Source: Gonapodya sp. JEL0774 (lineage: Eukaryota > Monoblepharomycota > Monoblepharidomycetes > Monoblepharidales > Gonapodyaceae). From it: 34,067 nucleotides of DNA. The stretch lies in contig JADIIX010000189.1 of assembly GCA_027604505.1 (NCBI GenBank), positions 1-34,067 on the forward strand, given 5' to 3'. Positions 9,901-20,253 of this stretch are shown piece after piece. Both the position numbers and the translations under genes were made by a program. The number at the start of each line of letters is the position of its first letter. The stretch's first letter is position 1. The notes beneath the pieces were generated by a model. It had not been told where the DNA came from. It saw nothing but the letters and a program-made list of their open reading frames with translations, and made no database searches.

Positions 9901-12561
9901 CCCCCTGTGAGCGACTCGCATTCTTCTCCAGTCTCTCTGGGATCGAAGTAAAGCAAATTCCAAAGGTGCAATCGAGCATTCTCTGATAAGCAAGCGGAAG
10001 AACGCTTCGCGAGAAATGTGAGTATGCATCGCACGTTGTATATCACTCTTGTCAAGTAATATATTCGATTACCGTAGTTGGAGAATACACGTGCGAAGGC
10101 TCCGGAGTCGTACAAAGCTACACTCACTGAACTCCAGCAATTTGAAGACGAGTGGGAGCGACTACGAATTCTTGCAAGCGTCGCTCAGGATGTGAAAGTT
10201 CTTGAACAGCGGGATATTCCAGAGGAGAGAGTACGCATAGAGGAGGCCGAAGCGAACAAAGCTCTCGCTGTGGAGCAAGTGGAAAAGGTCTGACATCGTT
10301 GTCTCTGCGACCGGGTCAAGTCGTTTACGAGGTTCATTGTAGGCAACCGCTGAAGTCCGTATGGCTCAAAGCCTCGAGAAAAACTTGCAACTTCTCCGCA
10401 AAAATGTCGATGAAATGACTCGATTGTCTAGGGAGATTGTTCTCCTGGACGACGATATCGCGAAACTTACCGATGACCTTGATGGAGTTGGGTCGGAAAA
10501 AACCGTGGACGATGTGAAACGCGAGTTAGATTCAGCGCGAGACAAATGGTATGCAATTTCTGTGCAAATATTTTTTGGCTGATTGCTTTTTACCGTTATT
10601 GTTCCCAGCAAGAACCTGCAGCAGCAAATTGAACGGTTGCACACTGAGTTCAGAAGTCGACAGAATGATAAGAATTCGAGATCTGAAAGGTTTCAAGCAT
10701 TGCAAAAGAGATTCGATGACTTGCAGTTTGGGAAGCGTGAGCATGATAGTATTAAACGGGAAATCGCAAGTCTGAAGGAGAACAACGCGAAACTGGACAA
10801 GGAGTTGCGGGTGAGTGGGCTTAGGGACAGAGATTGTTCTTTCTTCGAACAATTCGATTGTATAGGACGCCAAGTTCCGGATAGATGCATTGCAGCCAAG
10901 GTTGGCTCAAGTCGAGCTCGCCCTAGACTCTCATCGCAAGGAGATGACTAATTGGGAAGGGGAGATTATGACAAGCCTCAATAATGTGCAGTCCTCGATT
11001 ACTCGCATGAAATCTATGGAACAGGAGATCAGCCGGTAAGACTATAATGTTGGGTTCCACACGAGATGTCCGTTGATTCCACTGCCTTCCTAAGATTTGG
11101 AGATTCTGGGATTCAAGATCTTCTGAGAAATGTCGATGTCGAGCTTGAATCAACTGAAGCGCGTTCGAATGCTCATGGTGCTGACTTGCGACGATTGACA
11201 GACGAGCTCTCGATGCTTGACAAGAAAAAGGTCGAGGATCAACTTGCTCTCCGGCGGATCGAGGACAACCTCCAAGTAAAAAGATTGGAAAAGGAGGCCG
11301 AGAACCTGGCATCTCAGCTCCGGCTACTAAGTCAAGAGTTTCGCAGTGTAGATCGACGATCTTTTGATCAACAGTACATCCAACTGAAAAAGAAGCAGGA
11401 TCAGTTTTTGGAAGAAGTAGGTTCAAGCATCGTGGAAACATTTCCTGGAGTAGAGACACACAACAGACTTATCTCAGAGAGCGGGAATCGCTGGCGAAAC
11501 AAAACAACTGGAAGATCGCCGTAATCAGTTGCATCGAGAGCTGGAGACCGATTACAAAGACGTAGAGGACAAATATCGAACGCAGTTGGTTAAGCTCAAG
11601 GTAAATGATACTCTGTTGACTTTCTGCTGACCGTATGCTTGAAACTGATGCAACGTGTATCCTTGAGACCGAGGAGATGGCGGACTCCGACCTCTCGAAG
11701 TACGCTAAGGCACTCGATGAGTATGTAGTGTCAGATGATGATTCTCAGCTCACATGAATCCCAAATCTAATGCGTTTTTTCATGTTGAAAGGGCAATTAT
11801 GAAGTACCATTCTCTAAAGATGGAGGAGATTAATCGGAATATTCAAGAGTTATGGGTCAATACTTATCAGGGAAATGGTCTGCATGACGCTTTTGCCGGT
11901 TCCCGTCGTTGACTCTCACATTACCTGATGCAGATATTGACACAATCAAAATTCGATCTGACAGTGAAGCGAAAGGCAATAGGTCTTACAACTATCGAGT
12001 AGGTTGTTTGCGTTGGCTCCACTGCGCTCAACGCAGTCAAATAACCACCGCGAGACGATCGGCAGGTTGTGATGGTGAAAGATGACACGGAACTCGACAT
12101 GAGAGGACGTTGTTCTGCAGGCCAGAAAGTTCTTACATCTCTTATCATTCGACTGGCGCTTGCAGACAGCTTTGGCGTCAATTGTGGCATCCTTGCCCTT
12201 GATGAACCCACAACCAATCTCGACCGAGCCAACATCGAAAGTCTCGCGCAGAGTTTGGTCAGGTGGGAGCTGTGGAAGCTTTCATCCAATGTTTGTGGTA
12301 TCTCAATGTGTCATTTTCGGTTCACAAGCATTATACAGAGCAGGAAACAACAAGCGAACTTTCAACTTCTTGTTATCACCCACGACGAAGACTTTTTGGG
12401 GCACATCGGAAGGTCCGAATTCGCAGATTATTACTACAGAGTCGAGAAGGATGACAGGTATGAACGCATTTCCACAGAGTGTCTTCTTTCATTGGTTGCT
12501 GAGAAACTTGCTTTGAAGGGGCCATTCGCACATTCTTCGCCAACCAATAAAAAATAGCTAA
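6994..12561 (+). CDS. RAD50: DNA double-strand break repair protein Rad50
   Basis: Rad50 is the SMC-like ATPase of the Mre11-Rad50-Nbs1 complex, which senses and tethers broken DNA ends in the nucleus. I assemble 25 exons that close in frame at 1304 aa (yeast and human are 1312). Acceptors and donors are all GT-AG except intron 7364-7485, which is GC-AG. Walker A GHNGSGKT is at 35-42, split by an intron just after the T. The Q-loop stretch CHQEDSNW is at 158-165. Long coiled coils flank a CPLC zinc hook at 684-687. The signature SAGQK starts at 1199, Walker B GILALDEP lies near 1223-1230, and the switch motif VITHDED follows. The start ATG at 6994 stands alone in exon 1 and splices to give [15 protein letters not shown], close to the yeast start. 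The last intron (12458-12518) gives the tail [16 protein letters not shown]. The gene looks intact. Confidence 0.95.
9907..9965 (+). other. RAD50: RAD50 intron interrupting the zinc hook
   Basis: A 59-nt GTGAGC...AAAG intron lies between the codons for CPL and the second cysteine. Without splicing, the frame meets TGA right after CPL. With splicing the exons read [17 protein letters not shown], a normal hook. The intron is phase 2 and joins CT to G. Confidence 0.9.
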
Positions 12562-12682
12562 GATGTTTACGGTCACTCCACTGAGGTACAAAACAATGTA
12601 ATTCTCGGACTTGAATCTGGCCTCACTGATGCATTTCGTTGCCAATCACCAGATGATGTTGAGGTTAATGGGGGTACCAATT

Positions 12683-15600
12683 TTAGTCATACGTTTGCAA
12701 TTGTTCATGCGATTGAAATTGATTAATGTTCGCTAAGCGATTTAATTCGCTTCTCAACTTGGCAATTTTGTCTTGTGTAACTTCGACTACCGTTCCATGC
12801 ACTGAATGCTCCAAGCGTTTGTAGGCCCTTCCCAAAGTAATCCGTGTGGGCCGCTCAACAGTGTCGGAAAGAAATTGTTCTGTTGGCAGCACCATCGCCT
12901 TCACTAGTTCATTCCAATCATTTTGATCAGTTGATGCAAGTTCATTCACAAAACCAGTTGACAGGGCTTGGAGAACTGCTCCAGTGATTTGGGCCAGCAC
13001 TGCAATCCAAGAGGTCAATCTCGTGTGAACGACCCAACCATCCTTAACCCCCGATCTTTGAACCAGCGCCTGGGAAGTGCCAATGAGCATCCAAATCATT
13101 GTACCTTCCGCCGTTGTTTTCAGAGATCCAAGCGACCTTAAAATTTGGTCAGGATACTGGCAGACAAGGCGAAAAAATCCCAGCCCAGGTACATGCTCAG
13201 AAGCCAAAGCGTGGCCTGTGAAGGTTATCTCAAGAACTGCAGGGTTGATCACACACAATCCCAGTGCAGCCTTCTCTAAAAGTTCTTCGCGATTCATGGT
13301 TGTGTACTCGAAGCCTTGTTGCATCTTTGAAAACAGCAACGTTGTGATGGAACTCCGCGAGTTGTCGATAGACTTCATATCCGTGAGGGCTCGAAGGAAT
13401 AAGAGGAACAAAAATCTCATAGATCGCAAGACCCACGACTTCTTGTCCTCTGGCGCAGTGTTCAACATTCGATCCCAAGCTCCAAGGAACAGAGATAGTC
13501 GGGGTTCCCAGGTTTGCGACCGTGAAACGTGAACGAAAAACGCGCGAAACACAACCGATGCCATGATGTGCGGCTCCTCATCTGGAAACACCGGCCTATG
13601 GGAATCAAATGCCAAACAATAAGAACTTGCTCGTGTGGTATATAGAATTTGAATCCAACTTACTCTCCTTGCAAAATTTGTCCACAATACTCCCAACCAG
13701 TTGCCAGATATTTGAAACACTCTTGTTTATGCACAAAGCAATCACCAGGAAGCAGTAGTGGAGAGTCCGACACAACCAAGGGAAGAAGTACTGGAGAGTC
13801 CTTGAAGAACTAAAGGTGAATCTTTAAAATCGCAGTCACCCTTAAGGATCGCGGATACAGGATAAGGTACCAAATTTAAGCATATTCGCGCCGCGTGGGA
13901 GATTTGCGTTATTGCCTCAAGTAAGAATCTCGTTGCCGAGATAGTGGGGTGGCAGAGAACCAAGTCAAGTACATGCTTCTCTTGAAATAATGTACAAAGG
14001 AACATTGTCACATGATTTAAGAGCAGATTGCTTCGATGATCCGAGGGTAGTGGCCAAGGAATTCCTAGTAAAATTGACCAAACACGTCAGCGCTCACCTC
14101 GACGGCAAGTGGTTTAACAAACTATAACGCCAACTACCTCCGCATAGAATAACCCCCGGCTCAAAACATGAAAGAATATTAAAGCATCGTACCATCCTTG
14201 AATAGCGATTCTCGGATGGGCCATCCCCAATGTACGTGAGTAGGGTCCTCGTTGCCCATCCCATTCCCCACATGATATCTTCATCTCCAACATCGGGCTG
14301 TCTGACATCACTCCAACCTTGCCGTGCCTGTATGGAAATTGCATTGGACAACAACACTTCTCGATCGTTGCTCATTCTTCCTTCGCTCAGAAACTCCTGG
14401 AAAAAAAGTGTGCACTGAGAGAAATATTGATACCAGGACTCCACTGTGGGTACAAGTACAACTGGTGGGGAGGGAAGCATCACTCTGCGAACGTATACTG
14501 GAATCACAGATGTCATTAGCGGAGAATCTGCAGTCAGTTCACTGGCACGCACTTTGTCTATCCAAGCGCTCAAGCCAGTCCCAATCATCTCTAATAGTCT
14601 TCTCCCATTTCAACCACGTGACGAGATTACGAGACTTTGCAATCGGTGATGATCGATGCTGCCCGAACAGTCCTGTCAATCCCAAATACTCTTTCAGCTT
14701 CCATACACGATTGGAGATGAAGTTGATGGTTTCATTGATGCGGAAGTCAAGAAAATCTAAAAAATCGAACAAGTGACCTGGTGAAGCGAGATTATTGAGA
14801 TCTGTCCATGGCGGCAGCTTTCATGCGTGCTCACTGTTGGAAAACTCGGCCCTGTCCCGCAGAATCTGCTGTTGATCAGTACCAACTGGCACTTGAACAG
14901 ATCCGACTGCTTTGACCCTGCTTTCAACAGTATACTTCATTGATCTTATTGCGGAAACGGCAAAGCATGCTGTTTGCACAATGCATGACCACGTTTGCTG
15001 GTCACAATTCAAAGTGCCGTGAAGGAGAGGTCCAAACATTGCATCGATGCACAAGACCTTGGGTGACTCATATGCGTGATCGGTCGTGATGAGGGGGACA
15101 ACTGTTGCGAGCGATGCAATAACAAGCCCAAGCGAATTTGCTCTTTCCAAAGCACCGATACTCCCAAAGAGCATATCACATAACCTCGCCGCAAGCACGG
15201 CGACCAAGGAGCTGTTTCTTCCGCAAACTTCGAGTACGGATACCGCTATCGCTCCCATACCTTCCCGAAAGCTGTTCCCATCGACCTGTTCAGAGATAAT
15301 CGCAAAGAGACCTTCCAAAACCGCGTCCACAATTGCTGACGAAGTCTTAGTGACAGATCCTGCGACGACTAAACAATTTTTGCTTGCATTATAAAGGAGC
15401 TCCCCATCACCATACTCCTCAGTATCTGAGACCAAAACCGCTTCCAAACGATTCACAATTTTGCTGAGATCTGATTTGAGAGCTAAACTCCTATCAGAGA
15501 TTGTTGAAGAAAATTTGGATCGGTGAGGAGTCGCGAACGTAACAAATTGTGCGAATTGAGACATGATCTCTGAAACGGCCTTTGTTTTGTTCGCAAGATC

Positions 15601-17190
15601 TTGAGTGAGATTGTACTCGTTTTCCACACTCTGTTTTCCTTCTGGAGCAACAAAGAGCTGAATTTGTTTCTGCCGAGAATCTCTTGACTTCTCGAATTCA
15701 GCCCATAGACTCCCCAGCATTCCCCTCCGTCTAAGTTCGACGGCGAGATTAGTTCGAATTTCTTCCTCCCGGTTGGCTTCCTCCAGCGAGCGCCCTACCG
15801 CAATCGTATGATCTCCTATGGCAAGCAAAGAGGGCAGCAGGGTTTTCTCGAAGAAGATCTGATGAGAATTGTAAGACTCAATAACAAAGGAGTGGTGAAG
15901 AGCGGTTGCTCGCCTTATTGAATAGAAAATAGTGATTAAGTTGTTCAGGGATTTCGCCAGTCGACGCAAATAAATCAAGAACATTTTGAGCTTCAATTGG
16001 GCGAGAAAAGCTTCCCGTTGTCAGAAGCACGACCTTTAAGACGGCACTTCACTTTCTTTACTTGGCACTTCTCAAATTTAACAGACTTCGTACTCACTCC
16101 CGATTCCGCGAGGCGTGCTTTCGCCGTAGAAAGGAAACCGCCCAGAAAATGCAGATTTGAAGACCTTGGAAGACTTGAGATTGCAGATGTCATCGCCTGT
16201 GACCACAAATGTGGGCAGGGCATTGGCAGATATATTTCCAATAGTTCCGGCCTTATCAATGACATACCAAAAGCATTTCTGGAGTCGCACACAATGTAGC
16301 ATTGGACAAGACCGTGGCAACTGTGGTCGAATTTTTCGGCAAATCCAACACTGCAGCGTCGGTAAACAGAAACTTTTCGGTTTGGTTTGTGTTTGTGTGC
16401 AGATAGTTCAGCATTCGCCACCATTTGTCAGAGCATATTCCGACTCCTAACTCACCTTTATCCAACTCCCAAAGTCTTTCATGGGACCACCCCGTTCTGC
16501 TCCACATGCGACAGCCGCCCAGATAAGTACGGTGCCAGCAGCTTCAGGTTTAGAATCACAAATCTTCAATGAAAATTGATGGTGCAGGGCATCAAAGAGG
16601 TGTTGTGAAGTGGGCCGCCAGAGTTGCAACAGACGGAAGAAAGAGGGGTGATGGGTGCGAGACTACCGAGTCGATATAGAAACAATGCACTGAGTAGTGT
16701 GCATACAAACCTTTCTGCGAGAGATTAACTCACATCGAGCATCTTCTCGACCATCTCTGAACAGAATGATTGCACCACTCGAGCTACGCGTCCGACCAAT
16801 GTGGCCATAACCGAAAGGACGTCACTCCTTTCGCTTGAAACCAACAACACGGACCCTGTGACCACGTACAGCAATGAAAATACATAGTGGTACTTGTCTT
16901 CTAGCCGACGGAGGGTTCGAACGGATTCAAGAGCCCACCATTTTTGTTACCGGTGTCAAGCCACTCTTTGAACGCTGTCCCAGTTGGCACCATCACTGTA
17001 GTTTCGCTGCCGCTCAATTTATCCAGAGAACACGCCTCTAGGACGGCGCGACGAGTGAAGAGTGGTATAAAAGGCAGAGAGGGATCGCTTAAAAAGAGAG
17101 AAGATGCTGAAGAGAGGGTGTGTCGGGCAAGGAGGGTTTTGGGGGAGGGAATGGGAGAGGGCACGTGGCTGAAGATAGATTTCATGTACA
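12683..17190 (-). CDS. Large multi-exon protein of unrecognised family (C-terminal ~1200 residues)
   Basis: I could not assign a family. The exons that join cleanly are 16951 upward (partial), 16900-16734, 16662-16456, 16372-16268, 16196-16094, 16010-14893, 14817-14553, 14497-14138, 14064-13859, 13809-13664 and 13595-12683, with introns of 49-83 nt. The ten complete exons add to 3590 nt with every phase agreeing and stop at TAA 12683-12685. The product is leucine- and serine-rich, mostly helical in look, without a catalytic motif or clear membrane segment, so it may be a helical-repeat (HEAT-like) scaffold; that is a guess. Longest exon residues include LLPSLLAIGDHTIAVGRSLE. It converges on RAD50 with 121 bp between stops. 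The alternative acceptor at 14768 cannot be excluded. Confidence 0.75.
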
Positions 17191-17281
17191 CCGGGTGAGC
17201 TATTGTCTATGTGCATTTACAATTCAGCAGAGAGCAAGGACATAGCTTACCTGGGGTATTGGGCAAGTTGTCGGATACTTG

Positions 17282-18750
17282 TCAATATTGCGAGCAGAAC
17301 TCGTGAGGATGGTGTTTCGGAATCTTCCGCAGATGCCTGAAGCACTTCAGAAACGAAAACTTAAGATAGACATATAGACGCAAGAAAGTTAGGCCGAGAG
17401 CGTTAAAGCCAGCGCACTGTGATGTGCGGTCAACCACACGCAGAAGCCTCACAATCCAGTCCTTCACGATAGAGGTTACTGTGTTTTGGACCGACTAGAT
17501 TCCCGTCCGTGCCATCACTTTTCACCAACAGAGCCGCTAAATCGCTTGTAAGTAGACCCTCGCGTCTCATGAAAAAACAATCTAGCACCCGTCCTCCACC
17601 CCACAGTGCCGGAAACAGCTTTCGTGCAGAATGTATGCAAACTAGAAGATCGAGGCGGGTGTCATGAGATACACGAGGGTAAGATTTGATGAAATTCTGT
17701 ACAAATGAATCGAGGGAGAAGGTCTGCGTGATCTGGAGGTGGTGGATGAGTGTTACGAGGTTCCGCAGGCGGTCAGGAAACTGAGAATTTCCAACGTGTT
17801 GGTGCATTAATTTTGTATTTTGAACGGAAAAGTTAGCTTCGCAACGGTTTTCGAGCAAAAACGGCCTCCTTTACCCCGGCTACCCCTCCCCCCAATCCGA
17901 TTTTGAGCTTTTCTTGTACATTCCATTGGCCACCCTTCTCGCCTCTCATCCTTCATTCCACCGGTCTCCGACTTCCTCCCCACCACCACCAAAATGGATC
18001 TAAACAATTAATGGGAGCGTACCTGCACAAGCAAACTCGCATTTTCGGTCATGAAATTGCATACACTAGAAGATGCGTGAATTGGAACAGGCATGCCAAG
18101 CAGATAAGCCTGTTTCTGGAGCGCTGCGGCCGTAGATACGACGTCATCTTTTGTTTGTGACGAATAGTGAGAGAGCTGAAGCTCTTGCGACATGAAATCA
18201 AAGTCAAAGCTTTCGCGCCGCACCTGAACCTGGTGATTCGAGGGAATTCTCCCGTTTCCGCTTTCCAAGGGGAGAAGAGCGATTTGGATGGAGAGAAACA
18301 GCAGTACCAACGAATTCACCGATGATGGAGGTGGGGTTCGAGGAACTTGTTGTAGCAGCGTACGATATAGCCCTCTCGAGTGAAGGAAGGATTGAAGCTG
18401 CGATGTCGTTGTCAGCAGAATTTGTATTTGAACGTCGAGGTTCAGCGAATAGGAAATCCACGTGCGGGCCTTGGCTCGTCATTGCTGGAGATTCAACTAC
18501 GAGAAGTATGCCTTCCGGCCCTGGTCCTCGTTGGGCTGGGTGCACGAGCTGACATGCCACAGCAAAATATTCTTCGCAGTCATCCCCAGGCATGCTGTTG
18601 TACTGGAGGAAAACGCCGTCAGGGGATTCCAATGCAGAACCCAGGAATCGTTGACCGACAAGAATGCGCTGCTGTATTTTCACTTTGGTTGCTCTGCTTC
18701 TCCAATTTCGTATCTGTAGATACCCGCACCCCTCCCAATTCTTCATCCCA
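17282..18750 (-). CDS. Probable N-terminal exons of the same large protein
   Basis: Several open segments on the minus strand have the same coding look as the gene downstream. They lie at about 17467-17340 (DWIVRLLRVVDRTSQCAGF), 17800-17520 (QFPDRLRNLVTLIHHLQITQ and following), 18250-18025 (FMSQELQLSHYSSQTKDDVV) and 18680-18240 (SPDGVFLQYNSMPGDDCEEY and following). The last of these contains GKRKREN, a possible nuclear localisation signal, in one of two competing frames. I could not fix every splice site, and the start is not found; it may lie in or beyond the sequence gap. That these belong to one gene with 12683-17190 is inferred from strand, spacing and lack of a stop-promoter gap. A separate upstream gene remains possible. 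Confidence 0.5.
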
Positions 18751-18814
18751 TTGCATCTCCTCTTTGCACTCTCCGTACCCCACACACCCCCCACGCCAGG
18801 TCTACCTCCACTTG

Positions 18815-18957
18815 CGCCCCCCCCCGGCCGCCCGGCCGCCGCCCCCCCCGCCCCCCGCCCCCCCCCCGCCGCCGCGCCGCGGGGCGCCGGGGGGGGGGGG
18901 GCGGGGGGGGGCGCGCCCGCCCCCGCGGGCGGGCGCCCCCGCCCCCCNNNNNNNNNN
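18815..18957. other. Assembly gap with G/C-only artefact flank
   Basis: Positions 18948-18957 are ten Ns, a scaffold gap of unknown true size. The 130 bases before it are almost purely G and C, with runs such as 12 or more Gs, unlike the surrounding DNA. This looks like low-quality read ends rather than biology. Long open frames across it are meaningless. Confidence 0.9.
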
Positions 18958-20253
18958 CGGCGGGCAGCACACCATAGCACCCCGCAGTGGAGGACGGGGA
19001 AACTGGTGCCGGGGTTGGGGGTCCTGACGAAAGAGGACACACATGGGGACCAGGGGGACCAGGGGATCGCGTGGGTGGACGCCGACCCAGACGGCACTGC
19101 ACTGCTGGCGGTGGCGTTTGCGGTTGTCGGGGGTTGTGGGGAGCGGGGCGGGGATGGACGGGAAGTTGTGGATCGTGGGGCGCGCTGGCTAGACGCGCAA
19201 CAATGGGTCCCACTCGACACCACCCCCGCCTCCCTCCCCTCCGCCGCCGAACCTCTGACCGTGGAATTTTGAACGCGGTCCAATTTTTGAAGTTAGTGAC
19301 GGGGATCGTGCCACCGGCGGCGGTGGACGTGGACGTGGACGTGCTCGCCAGGATCCACGAGTGACACGAGCAGGGTGCTTGTGGAGTCAAGGCTGCAACG
19401 GAGACCGAGACCGTGGGCTTGGCGGCGGTGGCGGCGGTGGCTGGGCCGATGACTAGGGAAGGGTCCTTCAGTGGTGGAGGGAAGGAAGGGCCGCCGCCGC
19501 CGCGGGCGAGGTGTCGGCGGGTGGTGCAGGAATGGGGAACTGCGAACGCGTGGTCAGGGATATCGTGACCGCCACCGCGGACATTTCCGAACCAGCTGAC
19601 GCGGGACCACAATGGTATACACCGAATCTGTCAACCTGCGAGCACTCCGCTGGGAAACTCGCAGAGTCCAAGGCCGCTACCATTGCCCAATGGAAATCGC
19701 AAGGGGGAGTGATGGACCACAACGAAATATTATGGCTACTGTCCCTGTAGTACCCACAAATTGGTCTGTTCTCATCACGTCATTGGTGGTTTCAGTGGAA
19801 ATCATATTGTCTCACCGTTGCCATAACATCTATCGAAAATCATGGTGACAGTCGACCCTGGAATTGCCTTGTGCTACGTCAATGTCTGTTGATCTTGTGT
19901 ACAAGAATTTTCGCCGGAACTGGTCATCGATCGCATTGGTCCCCACCGCCTTGCTTTCCCACATCTGCTGTGGCGGCACATCCAATGAAACTCGCCCACC
20001 ACTCGATACATACATGTACTATGGGGTTATGGCCCAATCTGGCTGCCTTTTGTCGCACGCTCGTCGCACATTGCACGTCGCTGATATAGAGATTTCTAAT
20101 GTTTGCGAATACTGGAACCCCATTACCATGCTAGTAACACAGGGTTACTAACCTACGCTTTTTGCACGAATTGACTATGATACAAATCAACACTATATCT
20201 ATTATACAAATTAAAAACCTTCCACTATCCCTTTCCGTTCGGGACAACGTCCG
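18958..20253. other. GC-rich region with no gene I can support
   Basis: After the gap the sequence is GC-rich up to about 19600, with short tandem repeats such as GTGGAC three times at 19326-19343 and GGCGGTGGC repeats near 19421-19440. Open frames occur on both strands; the minus-strand one at 19468-19722 is alanine- and proline-rich and could be a first exon of a gene cut by the gap. From 19750 to 20253 nothing convincing is seen; the last bases are the 3' flank of the TmcB-like gene. Confidence 0.4.

Noticed and set aside
9901-9910. Apparent frameshift or stop in RAD50 just after the first zinc-hook cysteine
   Set aside because: A 59-nt GTGAGC...AG intron restores CPLCNRAF and the total reading frame closes, so no damage is needed.
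13596-13720. A gene start at 13720 for the 345-codon minus-strand frame
   Set aside because: The frame from 13720 to 13664 is a shadow. The spliced upstream exon (GWEYCGQILQGE) joins at 13595 and continues the larger gene.
18204-19612. Long open frames of 200-360 codons crossing 18948-18957
   Set aside because: They run through Ns and G/C-only sequence, which creates artificial open frames on every strand.
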